Shown: positions 25,000-33,534 of the stretch, in pieces | Numbering within the stretch: the stretch's first letter is position 1 | Layout of the letters: each line of letters begins with the position of its first letter | DNA from: Pseudomonadota bacterium | GTDB taxonomy: Bacteria; Pseudomonadota; Alphaproteobacteria; Sphingomonadales; Sphingomonadaceae | NCBI GenBank assembly: GCA_018242165.1 | Contig: JAFECL010000070.1 | Coordinates: 3,794 to 41,689 of the forward strand | Length of the DNA stretch: 37,896 nt | Direction of reading: 5' to 3' | Made by a program: the position numbers and the translations under genes | The notes under the pieces: model-generated | The model's input: the letters and a program-made list of their open reading frames with translations, nothing else | The model's database searches: none | Told to the model about the DNA's origin: nothing

Positions 25000-25647
25000 A
25001 TGTCGAGGATCAAGATTGCCCGTCTGATCGCGGGAGCAGCGCTTGCCAGCCTGGGCCTCAGCGCCTGCGCGGGTGGCGGCGGTGGCGGGGCACATCTGCC
25101 CGCTGCCAATTTCGTGGCCATGCAGGAAGGGCCGGGCGACGATTACGTGATCGGCCCGATGGACGAGCTGACGATCTTCGTCTGGCGCAATCCGGAACTT
25201 GGTGCGCGCGTGCAGGTGCGCCCCGATGGCCGGATCACCACGCCGCTGATCCAGGACATCCCGGCGGTGGGCAAGACCCCGTCGATGCTGTCGGAGGATA
25301 TCCGCCTCCAGCTGTCGCAATATATCCAGGACCCGCTGGTCTCGGTGATCGTCAACCGCTTCCAGGGCACCTTCAGCCAGCAGGTTCGCGTGGTGGGTGG
25401 CTCGGGCAAGGCGGCTTCGATCCCCTTCCGCGCCAACATGACCCTGCTTGACGCGATGATCGCGGTGGGCGGGCTCAACGAATATGCCGCCGGCAACCGC
25501 GCCAAGCTGATCCGCTTCGACAAGCAGACCGGCAAGCAGCAGGAATTCGCGCTGCGGCTGACCGATCTGATCAAGCACGGCGAAAGCCAGGCCAACGTCA
25601 ACCTCAACCCGGGCGATGTGATCATCATCCCCGAGTCGATGTTCTGA
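25000..25647 (+). CDS. Polysaccharide export lipoprotein (Wza-like, XrtA system)
   Basis: 215-residue outer-membrane lipoprotein for exopolysaccharide export. The signal peptide ends in the lipobox LSAC with lipidation at C23, followed by a glycine-rich linker. The polysaccharide export domain starts at DDYVIGPMDELTIFVWRNPELG and includes VRPDGRITTPLIQDI. A single SLBB-like domain (VRVVGGSGKAASIPFRANMT, then LLDAMIAVGGLNEYAAGNRA) follows. It is much shorter than Wza, as is usual for the XrtA type (TIGR03027-like). The ribosome site is GAGGG at 24986-24990. It heads the export cassette with the chain-length determinant and kinase genes just downstream. Confidence 0.94.
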   Translation: MSRIKIARLIAGAALASLGLSACAGGGGGGAHLPAANFVAMQEGPGDDYVIGPMDELTIFVWRNPELGARVQVRPDGRITTPLIQDIPAVGKTPSMLSEDIRLQLSQYIQDPLVSVIVNRFQGTFSQQVRVVGGSGKAASIPFRANMTLLDAMIAVGGLNEYAAGNRAKLIRFDKQTGKQQEFALRLTDLIKHGESQANVNLNPGDVIIIPESMF

Positions 25648-25672
25648 CCCGGCGAGCAGGAGGCATTCAGCC

Positions 25673-27208
25673 ATGAATACGCTTTATGATGACGTTCGGG
25701 GTGCTTTCTACAGCATCTGGCAACGTCGCTGGCTCGCCCTGGGCGTCGCCTGGGCCATCTGTTTGCTCGGCTGGCTGGCCGTGGCGATGGTCCCCAACTC
25801 GTACGAATCGCACGCCCGCATCCTGGTGCAGGTCTACGATCCGCTGTCGGCCCAGGTCGGCATCGGCGAAGCCCAGCGCAAGCACGAGATCGACCGGGTG
25901 CGCGATACGCTGACCAGCGCCGCGCACCTTGAGCAGGTGATCCGTTCGACCCCGCTGGGCGACAACATCACCTCCAAGCGCCAGATGGAAGCGGCTGTCC
26001 AGGCGCTTGGCAAGGCGATCAAGATCACCAGCGATCAGGACAACCTGTTCCAGATCTCGGCTACCTCGGGCGTGATGCGCTTGGGTGACTCGGGCAACGC
26101 GCGCCTGTCGAAGACCATCGTCGAGAAGATGATCACCATCTTCCATGACGAGAATCTCGCCGGCAACCGTGGCGACATCCAGAAGACCATGAACTTCCTC
26201 GACCAGCAGCTGGCCGAACGCCAGCAGCAGCTGCAGGCCGCCGAGGCCCGCCGGCTCGAGTTCGAATCGAAGTACCCCGAGGCCGCCGGTGGCGGTACCT
26301 CGATGGTCCAGCGCCTCGAAACGATCCGTTCGGAACTGCGCGGCCTCAACGCCGACATCGCGGCGGCGCAGAGCTCGCTGGCCTCGATCAATGGCCAGAT
26401 CTCGTCGACCCCGACGACCGTCGCCATGGCCGGCAGCGGCTATGCCGGTGGCGCCCGCGGTGCCCTGGCTTCGGCTCAGGCCGAACTGGCCGGGATGAAG
26501 GCCCGCGGCCTGACCGACCAGCACCCCGACGTGATTGCGCTGCGCAACCAGATCGCTTCGCTCAAGGGCCAGGTCCAGGCCGAATCGGCTGGCGGCACCG
26601 TCAGCGGCGCGCCGAACCCGGCCTATGGTTCGCTGGTTTCGATCCGTGCCGACAAGCAGGCCACCATGCAGTCGCTGCTGGCCCGCAAGGCGGCGCTGGA
26701 AGGCGATCTGGCCCGGGTGACCGGCGCCCAGGTGGCCAACCCGCAGATCGTTTCGGAAGCCCAGAACATCAGCCGCGACTACGACGTGCTCAAGGCCCAG
26801 TACGACAAGCTGCTGGCCGACCGCGAGACGCTGAAGCTGCAGAGCTCGGTCGAAGGTTCGCACGACACCAGCAAGTTCCAGGTGATCGATCCGCCGACCT
26901 CGCCGCGCGCGCCGGTTGCGCCGAACCGCCCGGTGCTGCTGTTCGTGGTGCTGCTGATCGGCATCGCCTCGGGCGTGGGCGTGGGTTACGCCGCTGGCGA
27001 ACTGCGCTCGAGCTTCGGGACGACCGGCAAGCTTGAACGCGCCACCGGCCTGCCTGTGCTGGGTGCGATCTCGCAGACCCTGACCGAAGCCGGCCAGGCG
27101 CTGAAGAACCGCAAGCTCCGTTACTTCTACACCGCTTCGGCTTCGCTGGGAGGGCTCTTCGCGGTGCTCCTCGCGGTCGAATTCATCCAGCGCGGCCTGA
27201 TCGCCTGA
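25673..27208 (+). CDS. Polysaccharide chain-length determinant (Wzz/GNVR type, XrtA system)
   Basis: 511-residue inner-membrane polysaccharide co-polymerase. A first membrane helix lies at about residues 21-40 (WLALGVAWAICLLGWLAVAMV). The Wzz domain follows with SYESHARILVQVYDPLS. Long coiled-coil stretches are seen at FLDQQLAERQQQLQAAEARRLEFE and in later segments. The GNVR-like C-terminal PPTSPRAPVAPNRPVLLFVVLLIGIASGVGVGYAAGEL contains the second membrane helix, and a third hydrophobic segment is at the C-terminus. It controls polymer length and works with the kinase encoded 10 bases downstream. The kinase domain is not fused, as is usual in Gram-negative XrtA loci. Confidence 0.94.
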   Translation: MNTLYDDVRGAFYSIWQRRWLALGVAWAICLLGWLAVAMVPNSYESHARILVQVYDPLSAQVGIGEAQRKHEIDRVRDTLTSAAHLEQVIRSTPLGDNITSKRQMEAAVQALGKAIKITSDQDNLFQISATSGVMRLGDSGNARLSKTIVEKMITIFHDENLAGNRGDIQKTMNFLDQQLAERQQQLQAAEARRLEFESKYPEAAGGGTSMVQRLETIRSELRGLNADIAAAQSSLASINGQISSTPTTVAMAGSGYAGGARGALASAQAELAGMKARGLTDQHPDVIALRNQIASLKGQVQAESAGGTVSGAPNPAYGSLVSIRADKQATMQSLLARKAALEGDLARVTGAQVANPQIVSEAQNISRDYDVLKAQYDKLLADRETLKLQSSVEGSHDTSKFQVIDPPTSPRAPVAPNRPVLLFVVLLIGIASGVGVGYAAGELRSSFGTTGKLERATGLPVLGAISQTLTEAGQALKNRKLRYFYTASASLGGLFAVLLAVEFIQRGLIA

Positions 27209-27218
27209 GGGGAATGTC

Positions 27219-28292
27219 ATGACCCAGCAACAGAAGAAAGTCGAAGCCACCGAAGGTTCGCTGATCGAGCGTGCCATCCGGGCTTTCGAATCCGGCGCGA
27301 TGCAGCGCCCCGCGTCGGGCGCCAGCCCGGCCGAGGTGGCCGCCTCGATGGCCCGTCCGGCGGACATCCTGATGCCGCAGGCCTCGGCCCCCGAGGCACT
27401 GGCTCCGGCCCCGGCCCCCGTGGCCCAGCCGGCTCCGGTCGCCCAGCCTGCCCCCGTGGCCCAGCCCGCTCCGGCGGCGCCGGCTCCGGTGCAGGCCGCC
27501 CCGGCCCCGGTTGTCGCGGCTCCTGCTCCGGCTCCTGAGGCCCCGGCCGCCGCTCCGGCCTTCAAGGGCCGCAGCTATCGCGTCGACCGGACCCGGCTGC
27601 GCTCGGCCGGCCTGATCTCGCCCGATGAGGGCGTGACCGGCCAGCTCGAGGAATTCCGGATCATCAAGCGCCAGCTGCTCCAGCATGCCGACGACATGCG
27701 CCGGCGTGGCGGTGGCGGGGCTTCGCAGCGGGTGCTGATCACCTCGGCGCTGCCCAACGAGGGCAAGAGCTTCTGCTCGGCCAACCTTGCGCTGTCGATC
27801 GCGGCGGAACGTGACAACGACGTTCTGCTGGTAGATTTCGACAATGCCAAGAACTCGGTGCTCGGCTGGCTGGGGATCCCCAACGGGCCGGGTCTGATGG
27901 ATGCCCTGGCCGATCCTTCGATCGACGTGCGCGACTGCGTGGTGAGCACCGATGTCCAGGGCCTGTCGGTCCTGCCCGGCGGGCGCACCACCACGGCCGA
28001 CAACGAATATGTTGCCGCCGAACGTGCCAGCAAGGTGCTGGACATGCTCACCGAGGGCGCCCCGCGCCGGCTGGTGATCATCGACAGCCCGCCGACGCTG
28101 GCCGCCTCGCTGCCGGTCGAAGTGGCCAAGCTGGTCGGCCAGGTGGTCTTCGTGGTCCGTGCGGACCGCACTGCCCAGGGTTCGATCGAGGACGCCGTTC
28201 AGCTGCTGTCGGGCTGCCCGAACATCCAGCTGCTGCTCAATGCCACCCAGTTCAGCCCCAGCGGTCGCCGCTACGGGTCGTACTACAAGTAA
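27219..28292 (+). CDS. BY-kinase-like ATPase of the XrtA exopolysaccharide system
   Basis: 357-residue cytoplasmic P-loop protein of the bacterial tyrosine kinase (CpsD/Wzc) type. Walker A is ALPNEGKS (177-184), the A' site is LLVDFDN (203-209) and Walker B is RLVIIDSPP (284-292). Upstream of the kinase domain a long Pro/Ala linker (about residues 55-115) contains three exact PAPVAQ repeats. The C-terminal tail that is normally Tyr-rich has only YGSYYK, that is three Tyr. The A' motif lacks the Arg/Lys-Pro usual after the aspartates. It would autophosphorylate and regulate chain length through the neighbouring determinant, though the short tail leaves room for a reduced or different phospho-switch. 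Confidence 0.9.
   Translation: MTQQQKKVEATEGSLIERAIRAFESGAMQRPASGASPAEVAASMARPADILMPQASAPEALAPAPAPVAQPAPVAQPAPVAQPAPAAPAPVQAAPAPVVAAPAPAPEAPAAAPAFKGRSYRVDRTRLRSAGLISPDEGVTGQLEEFRIIKRQLLQHADDMRRRGGGGASQRVLITSALPNEGKSFCSANLALSIAAERDNDVLLVDFDNAKNSVLGWLGIPNGPGLMDALADPSIDVRDCVVSTDVQGLSVLPGGRTTTADNEYVAAERASKVLDMLTEGAPRRLVIIDSPPTLAASLPVEVAKLVGQVVFVVRADRTAQGSIEDAVQLLSGCPNIQLLLNATQFSPSGRRYGSYYK
27411..27482 (+). repeat. Short tandem repeat encoding PAPVAQ units
   Basis: Three in-frame 18-base units (27411-27428, 27429-27446, 27447-27464) each encode PAPVAQ and are followed by a decayed fourth (PAPAAP). Synonymous changes between units (for example CCGGCC versus CCGGCT) show that the repeat is not recent. 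It forms part of the flexible linker of the BY-kinase-like protein. Confidence 0.8.
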
Positions 28293-28310
28293 CGCGGGAA
28301 GGGGGGAGCC

Positions 28311-30188
28311 ATGCCGCGTTCGATCAGCCCTGTCGCCACGCTGGCCGCCGTTCTGGCGCTGGCGGGCGGCTTCGTCAGCCCGGGTGCGGCCCATGCCGCC
28401 CCGGGCGATGATGCCCCGCTGCTGGCTGCCGACCCCACGGTCGGCACCGGAGCCGATGGCTACGACACCGCCATGTCGCAGACCTCGATCCAGCCGGGCG
28501 GCCTGCGTCAGGACGACGCCATGCCGGATTCGACCCTTGATCCCAGCACGCAGGAACGCGCGCTGGTCCAGGGCAATGGCGACCAGGTGCGGATCCAGGC
28601 CAAGAAGAGCTATCGGCGGCGGCCCTCGATCTTCACCCACAACAACCCGGGTGAACGCCATGTGGTGATCTCGCCCTATATCGAGGCCGGCCAGGTCGCG
28701 ACCTTCGCTTTCGCGCCCACCCACGATACCACCACCTATTCGGTCTTCGCCGCCGGCCTTGATGCGGCGATCGAGGGGCGGAACAACCAGGGCATGGTCG
28801 CGGTTCGCGTCGAACGGCGGCAGGGCTGGGGCTCGGCCGGCAAGGACTGGGCCGTTACGGGCCTGGGCCGGGTTTCGTCGGCGCTCATCCAGGATACCCT
28901 GCGGCTCGACGTCGCTGGCTATGCCGGGCAGGTGCGGATTGACGGCACCGGTGCCTCGCTGCCCGGCTCTGGCCTGGGTGGCGGGCTGGTCCAGACCTAC
29001 GCGGTCTATGCCGGCCCCTCGCTCGAAACCGACGTCGGCCAGCTCAAGGTCGATGCCCATTACCGGATCGGCTATGCCTCGGTCGGCACCCCGACCACCT
29101 TCGCCACGCCCACCGGCACTGCCCCCGCACCCGATGTCTTCGATCATTCGACGGTGCAGGACGGTTATCTCTCCGCCAAGGTTCGCCCCGGCGACTTCCT
29201 GCCCGTGGGGCTGGGGGTCAGCGGCGGCTATTACCTGGAAAACATCTCGAACCTCGATCAGCAGGCGCGCGACATGCACGTGCGCGGCGATGTCACCGTG
29301 CCGCTGGGCGACGACTTCGCGCTGGTCGGCGGGGTCGGCTACGAGAGCGTCAAGGTCTCGTCGCGCGATTCCCTGCGTGATCCGGTTACCGGGGTGCCGC
29401 TGGTCGGCAACGACGGCCGCCTCCAGGCCGACTATACCAAGCCGCGCCAGATCGCGCTCAATACCGAGGGGCTAATCTGGGATGCCGGCCTGACCTGGAA
29501 GCCCAGCCCGCGGACCGAGGCCGAAGCCTTCATCGGCAGCCGCTATGGCGAATTCGGCGGCTATGGCCGGTTCACCTATCACCCGACGGCACGCCAGTCG
29601 GCTACCTTGCTGGTCTACAACAACCTGTCGGGCTTCGGCGGGCAGATGATCAACTCGCTGACCAACCTGCCCACCCAGTTCAACGTCTATCGCGACGGGG
29701 TGACGGGCAATATCAGCACCTGCGCCTCGGCCAGCACGGGCGGCACCTGCGTCGGCTCGGCGCTGGGCTCGGTGCGCTCGACGGTCTATCGCGGGCGGGG
29801 CTTTACCGCCTCCTATGGCGTCGACATGGGCCACAATCAGGTCGGTTTCGGCTTTGGTTACGACCACCGCACCTACATTGCCGCCGCCGGCTCGGCGCTG
29901 GCCGCGCTCAACGGCAAGGCCGACAATTACTACTGGGCTTCGGCCTATTACGGGCACATCTTCAGCCCGCGGGTCTCGGTCGGCAACACGCTGGACGTCT
30001 ACTATTACCAAAGCGGACTTGGTTCGGCTAGCGACACGGTCACCGTGCGGCTTACCTCGGGCCTGAGCTATACGGTCAACCGGCACCTTTCGGCCAGCGC
30101 GGCGGCCAGCATTGACGGGGTCAACCGTCAGGCGATCGCCGACATCTGGGGCGCCTCGGGCCGGGTCGGCATGCGCTACACCTTCTAA
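28311..30188 (+). CDS. Outer-membrane beta-barrel protein of the XrtA exopolysaccharide locus
   Basis: 625-residue exported protein. The signal peptide covers about residues 1-29 (ending GAAHA) and a low-complexity acidic segment follows. The remainder consists of repeated amphipathic beta strands, many ending in aromatic residues, and the protein closes with GRVGMRYTF, the C-terminal Phe typical of BAM-inserted barrels. Proteins at this position in XrtA loci belong to a group of outer-membrane beta-barrels (related to TIGR03016 or BBP2-like proteins); public annotations sometimes give it unrelated names. A role as the outer-membrane exit or accessory porin for the polymer is plausible. It follows the kinase gene by 18 bases. 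Confidence 0.8.
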   Translation: MPRSISPVATLAAVLALAGGFVSPGAAHAAPGDDAPLLAADPTVGTGADGYDTAMSQTSIQPGGLRQDDAMPDSTLDPSTQERALVQGNGDQVRIQAKKSYRRRPSIFTHNNPGERHVVISPYIEAGQVATFAFAPTHDTTTYSVFAAGLDAAIEGRNNQGMVAVRVERRQGWGSAGKDWAVTGLGRVSSALIQDTLRLDVAGYAGQVRIDGTGASLPGSGLGGGLVQTYAVYAGPSLETDVGQLKVDAHYRIGYASVGTPTTFATPTGTAPAPDVFDHSTVQDGYLSAKVRPGDFLPVGLGVSGGYYLENISNLDQQARDMHVRGDVTVPLGDDFALVGGVGYESVKVSSRDSLRDPVTGVPLVGNDGRLQADYTKPRQIALNTEGLIWDAGLTWKPSPRTEAEAFIGSRYGEFGGYGRFTYHPTARQSATLLVYNNLSGFGGQMINSLTNLPTQFNVYRDGVTGNISTCASASTGGTCVGSALGSVRSTVYRGRGFTASYGVDMGHNQVGFGFGYDHRTYIAAAGSALAALNGKADNYYWASAYYGHIFSPRVSVGNTLDVYYYQSGLGSASDTVTVRLTSGLSYTVNRHLSASAAASIDGVNRQAIADIWGASGRVGMRYTF

Positions 30189-30222
30189 CCAACTGCACCC
30201 AATCTGCGTACGGAGTCGCTTT

Positions 30223-31467
30223 ATGTTCGATGATTTCTATGGCTTCACGGGGCGGCCGTTCCAGCTAACCCCTGATCCGGCTTTCTATTTCGAGAGCCTG
30301 AGCCATCGCAAGGCGATGTCGTATCTCGGCTATGGTCTGGCGCAGGGTGAGGGCTTCATCGTCATCACCGGCGAGGTCGGCGCGGGCAAGAGCACGCTGG
30401 TCGCCCACCTGATGACCACGGTGGATGCCGCGCGGATGCGGGTGGCCCAGGTGGTGACCAGCAAGCTGGATGGCGAGGAACTGGTCCATGTTGTCGCGCG
30501 GGCCTTCGGCCTCGCGGTCGACGGGCATGACAAGGCCGCCGCGCTGGCCGCGATCGAGCATTTCCTGCACGAAGAGGCCCGGGCCGGCCGCCGCTGCCTG
30601 CTGGTGGTGGACGAGGCGCAGAACCTGGCGCTGCCGGCGCTGGAAGAGCTGCGCATGCTGTCGAACTTCCAGCTGGGCGCGCACCCGCTGCTGCAGATCC
30701 TGCTGCTGGGCCAGCCGGAGTTCCGCACCCAGCTGCAATGCCACCCCAACCTCGAACAGCTGCGCCAGCGGGTGATCGCCGCGCACCATCTCGAGGCGAT
30801 GGAGAGCGGCGAGGTCGAGCCCTATATCCTCCACCGCCTGAAGTGCGTTGGCTGGAAGGGCAACCCGGCGTTCGACCAGCGCGTCTTTGCCGAACTCTAC
30901 ACTGCCAGCGGCGGCGTGCCGCGGCGGATCAACCAGATCGTCAACCGCCTGCTGCTGCTTGGCGCGGTCGAACAGAAGGAGCGGGTCGACGGGGTGATGC
31001 TCAGCCACGTGCTGGCCGAGCTGACCGCCGATGGCGCCCTGGCGCTGGGCCGCGCGGTGGAACCGGCGCAGCATCTCGTTCACCCGGAAAGCCTGCTGGC
31101 CCACCGCGTCGCCGCTGCGGCGCCGGCGGCTCCGGTTGCCCCGGTGGCGCCTGCCCCCGTGGTCGAACCCGCCCCGGTTGCCGCCGCTCCGACCCCGGTG
31201 GCGGAAGCGCCGGCTGCCGGGCTGGAAGATGCCCTGGCCAAGCGCGACGCGCAGATCGCCGAGCTGCAGCAGGCCGTGCTCGAACTGTCGGACAGCAACG
31301 AAGCGCACAGCAGCGCCTCGGGCGGTGGCCAGCTGGCGGTCGATGCGCTGCATGAACGCATGGCGGCGCTGGAAAGCCGGCTGATCGAGCAGGAGCGCAC
31401 CATCCGCCACACGCTGACCATGCTGATCGAATGGATCGAGCGCGACGAGGCCCGCCGCGCTGCGTGA
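30223..31467 (+). CDS. XrtA-associated AAA ATPase with a C-terminal coiled-coil extension
   Basis: 414-residue ExeA/GspA-like AAA ATPase. The start MFDDFYGFTGRPFQLTPDP is the typical opening of this family (TIGR03015-like). Walker A is GEVGAGKST (50-58), Walker B is CLLVVDEAQN, and sensor-region LGQPEFRTQL and GGVPRRINQIVNRLL follow. The family core ends near residue 285. This protein continues through a Pro/Ala/Val-rich linker into a predicted coiled coil (LEDALAKRDAQIAELQQAV and ERMAALESRLIEQERTIR). The extra ~130 residues are not part of the usual family length. The start ATG 30223 has CGGAG at 30211; the frame is open upstream but overlaps the barrel gene. It may power assembly or sense the envelope. 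Confidence 0.88.
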   Translation: MFDDFYGFTGRPFQLTPDPAFYFESLSHRKAMSYLGYGLAQGEGFIVITGEVGAGKSTLVAHLMTTVDAARMRVAQVVTSKLDGEELVHVVARAFGLAVDGHDKAAALAAIEHFLHEEARAGRRCLLVVDEAQNLALPALEELRMLSNFQLGAHPLLQILLLGQPEFRTQLQCHPNLEQLRQRVIAAHHLEAMESGEVEPYILHRLKCVGWKGNPAFDQRVFAELYTASGGVPRRINQIVNRLLLLGAVEQKERVDGVMLSHVLAELTADGALALGRAVEPAQHLVHPESLLAHRVAAAAPAAPVAPVAPAPVVEPAPVAAAPTPVAEAPAAGLEDALAKRDAQIAELQQAVLELSDSNEAHSSASGGGQLAVDALHERMAALESRLIEQERTIRHTLTMLIEWIERDEARRAA

Positions 31468-31509
31468 GTAACCGGGCGGTGGCCATGCGCCGCCGCCCCA
31501 CGGATTTCC

Positions 31510-31540
31510 GGCGCGGACGGGCCACGGCCCGGGCCGCGCC
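31510..31540 (+). other. Intercistronic hairpin between the ATPase and deacetylase genes
   Basis: GGCGCGG (31510-31516) pairs with CCGCGCC (31534-31540), and inside it GGGCC pairs with GGCCC around AC, with a small internal loop. It is in the 94-base gap of an otherwise tightly packed operon and is not followed by a T run, so processing, mRNA stability or attenuation is more likely than full termination. Confidence 0.5.
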
Positions 31541-31561
31541 GTCTGTCAGGAGTGATCGGGC

Positions 31562-32443
31562 GTGGGCGCCGCTGTGATCAACGGTCTTTCGATCGATGTC
31601 GAGGAATGGTTCCAGGTCGGGGCCTTCGAAGCGGTGATCGACCGCACCGCGTGGGACAGCATGGCCTCGCGGGTCGAGGACAGCACCATCCGGGCGCTCG
31701 ACCTGTTCGCCGCGGCGGGGGTGCACGGCACCTTTTTCACCCTCGGCTGGGTGGCCGAGCGCCATCCCGCATTGATCCGGCGGATCGTGGCCGAGGGCCA
31801 TGAACTGGCCAGCCATGGCTGGGATCATGCCCGGGTCTTCACCCTTGATGCCGCCGCCTTCGCCGCCGACCTGGCCCGCGCCCGCGCGGTGCTGGAGGAC
31901 CTCGGCGGGGTTGCCGTTACCGGCTATCGCGCCCCCAGCTTCTCGATCGATGCGCGCACCCCCTGGGCCCACGAAGTGCTGGCCGAGGCGGGCTATGCCT
32001 ATTCCTCCAGCGTTGCCCCGCTGGCGCACGACCATTACGGCTGGCGCGATGCGCCGCGCTTTGCCTGGCGCCCGCTGGCCGACAGCCCGCTGATCGAAAT
32101 TCCGGTCACCACGGTCGATCTCGCCGGGCGGCGGATGGCGGCGGGCGGCGGCGGGTTCTTCCGGGTGCTGCCCTACGGTTTCAGCCACTGGGCGATCCGC
32201 CAGGTCAACCAGGCCGAAGGTCGCCCGGCGCTGACCTATTTCCACCCGTGGGAGCTTGATCCGGGCCAGCCCCGGGTGGCCGATGCGCCGCTGCGCTCGC
32301 GGTTGCGCCACTACACCAACCTTGACGGGATGGAGGGCAAGCTGCGCCGTCTGCTGGGCGATTTCGCCTGGGGGCGGATGGATGCGCTGGCCGCCCGCGA
32401 GGCTGCCCTGCTGGACCCCGCACCCCGGAGCATCGCCGCGTGA
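31562..32443 (+). CDS. Polysaccharide deacetylase, XrtA system-associated
   Basis: 293-residue NodB-type carbohydrate esterase. The metal and catalytic motifs are visible: D12 in SIDVEEWF, the H85/H89 pair in ELASHGWDH, GYRAPSFSID (R123) and YFHPWELDP near the C-terminus (a DUF3473-like end, as in TIGR03006). The enzyme would remove acetyl groups from the exopolysaccharide. The start is GTG 31562, with AGGAG at 31548-31552. No signal peptide is seen, as in other members of this group. The stop overlaps the FemAB start as GTGA (32440-32443). Confidence 0.93.
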   Translation: MGAAVINGLSIDVEEWFQVGAFEAVIDRTAWDSMASRVEDSTIRALDLFAAAGVHGTFFTLGWVAERHPALIRRIVAEGHELASHGWDHARVFTLDAAAFAADLARARAVLEDLGGVAVTGYRAPSFSIDARTPWAHEVLAEAGYAYSSSVAPLAHDHYGWRDAPRFAWRPLADSPLIEIPVTTVDLAGRRMAAGGGGFFRVLPYGFSHWAIRQVNQAEGRPALTYFHPWELDPGQPRVADAPLRSRLRHYTNLDGMEGKLRRLLGDFAWGRMDALAAREAALLDPAPRSIAA

Positions 32444-33534
32444 ACGCCCCCTTTCGCCCCGATACCGTGATCGCCGGGCCCGCCGTGCAGGTGCGGCTGG
32501 CCGATCCCGGCGATGCCGCCGAAGCGGCGCGGATTGAGCAATTCCTTGCCACAGCGCCCGATTCCACCCCGTTCCATCGCCCGGCCTGGCTGTCGGCGGT
32601 GGCCAGCGGCACCGGCAACCATGCCATGGCCCTGCTGGCCGAGCGCGACGGGGTTCTGGCCGGCTATCTACCGTTCAACCTGATCCATTCGCCGTTGTTC
32701 GGGCGGCTGCTCGCCTCGAGCGGCTTTGCCGTCGGCGGCGGGATGCTGGCGAACGACGCGGTGGCCGGGGCGGCGCTGTTCGCCGCCGCCGAAGAACTGG
32801 CCGCGCGCTGTTCGGCCCCCAGCATCGAGCTGCGCGGCGGGGCCCTGCCCGAAGGCGCCCCCGGCTGGCATATCAAGCGCGAAAGCCACTGCGGCTTCAT
32901 CCGCCCGCTGGCCGCCGATGACGAGGCCGAACTGCTGGCCGTGCCGCGCAAGCAGCGCGCCGAGGTGCGCAAGGGACTGGAAGCGCCGCTGACGGTCGAG
33001 ATCGGCAATGGCCCGCGCGATCGTGCGGCGCACTATGCGGTCTATGCCGAAAGTGTCCGCAACCTTGGCACGCCGGTCTTCCCCCGGGCGCTGTTCGATG
33101 CGGTGCTCGACCGGTTCGGGGCCGATGCCGATATCCTGACCGTGCGGCACGACGATAGGCCGGTGGCCTCGGTGCTGTCGCTGTACCATCGCGGCGCGGT
33201 CATGCCCTATTGGGGCGGTGGGGTCTGGGCGGCCCGGCGGCTGCGCGCCAACGACCGGATGTATTACGAGCTGATGCTCCACGCCCGCCGGCGCGGCTGC
33301 AGCCACTTCGATTTCGGCCGTTCCAAGACCCGTTCGGGCGCCTATGACTTCAAGCGCAACTGGGGCTTCGAACCCGAACCGCTGTCTTACGGCGTCTGGA
33401 CCGCGAGCGGGGCCGAGCCGCGCGATGCCGATCCGACCAGTGCCAAGCACCAGGCCCTGATCCGCACCTGGCAGAAGCTGCCGCTGGGCCTTGCCAACCG
33501 GATCGGCCCGTGGATCGCGCGGGGGCTGGGATGA
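32440..33534 (+). CDS. FemAB-family protein, XrtA system-associated
   Basis: 364-residue GNAT-fold protein of the FemAB/peptidyltransferase type found in XrtA loci (TIGR03019-like). Conserved segments include FHRPAWLSAV, GYLPFNLIHSPLFGRLLASSGF and the C-terminal HFDFGRSKTRSGAYDFKRNWGFEPEPL, which is a family signature. It probably transfers an amino acid or acyl group to a sugar amine made available by the deacetylase encoded just upstream, with which it overlaps by 4 bases (GTGA). The next gene also overlaps its stop (ATGA at 33531). The start codon is GTG. Confidence 0.9.
   Translation: MNAPFRPDTVIAGPAVQVRLADPGDAAEAARIEQFLATAPDSTPFHRPAWLSAVASGTGNHAMALLAERDGVLAGYLPFNLIHSPLFGRLLASSGFAVGGGMLANDAVAGAALFAAAEELAARCSAPSIELRGGALPEGAPGWHIKRESHCGFIRPLAADDEAELLAVPRKQRAEVRKGLEAPLTVEIGNGPRDRAAHYAVYAESVRNLGTPVFPRALFDAVLDRFGADADILTVRHDDRPVASVLSLYHRGAVMPYWGGGVWAARRLRANDRMYYELMLHARRRGCSHFDFGRSKTRSGAYDFKRNWGFEPEPLSYGVWTASGAEPRDADPTSAKHQALIRTWQKLPLGLANRIGPWIARGLG

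Noticed and set aside
27411-27482. CRISPR-like or mobile short repeat
   Set aside because: The units are in frame, directly adjacent without spacers, and encode a Pro/Ala linker.
23545-27565. Long minus-strand frames (709 and 632 residues) opposite the decarboxylase, export and chain-length genes
   Set aside because: They are low-complexity His/Arg/Gly-rich translations antisense to conserved genes.
27183-29279. A 698-residue minus-strand frame opposite the kinase and barrel genes
   Set aside because: Its His/Gly/Arg-rich composition and repeats are mirror images of the Pro/Ala-rich linker; there is no independent support.
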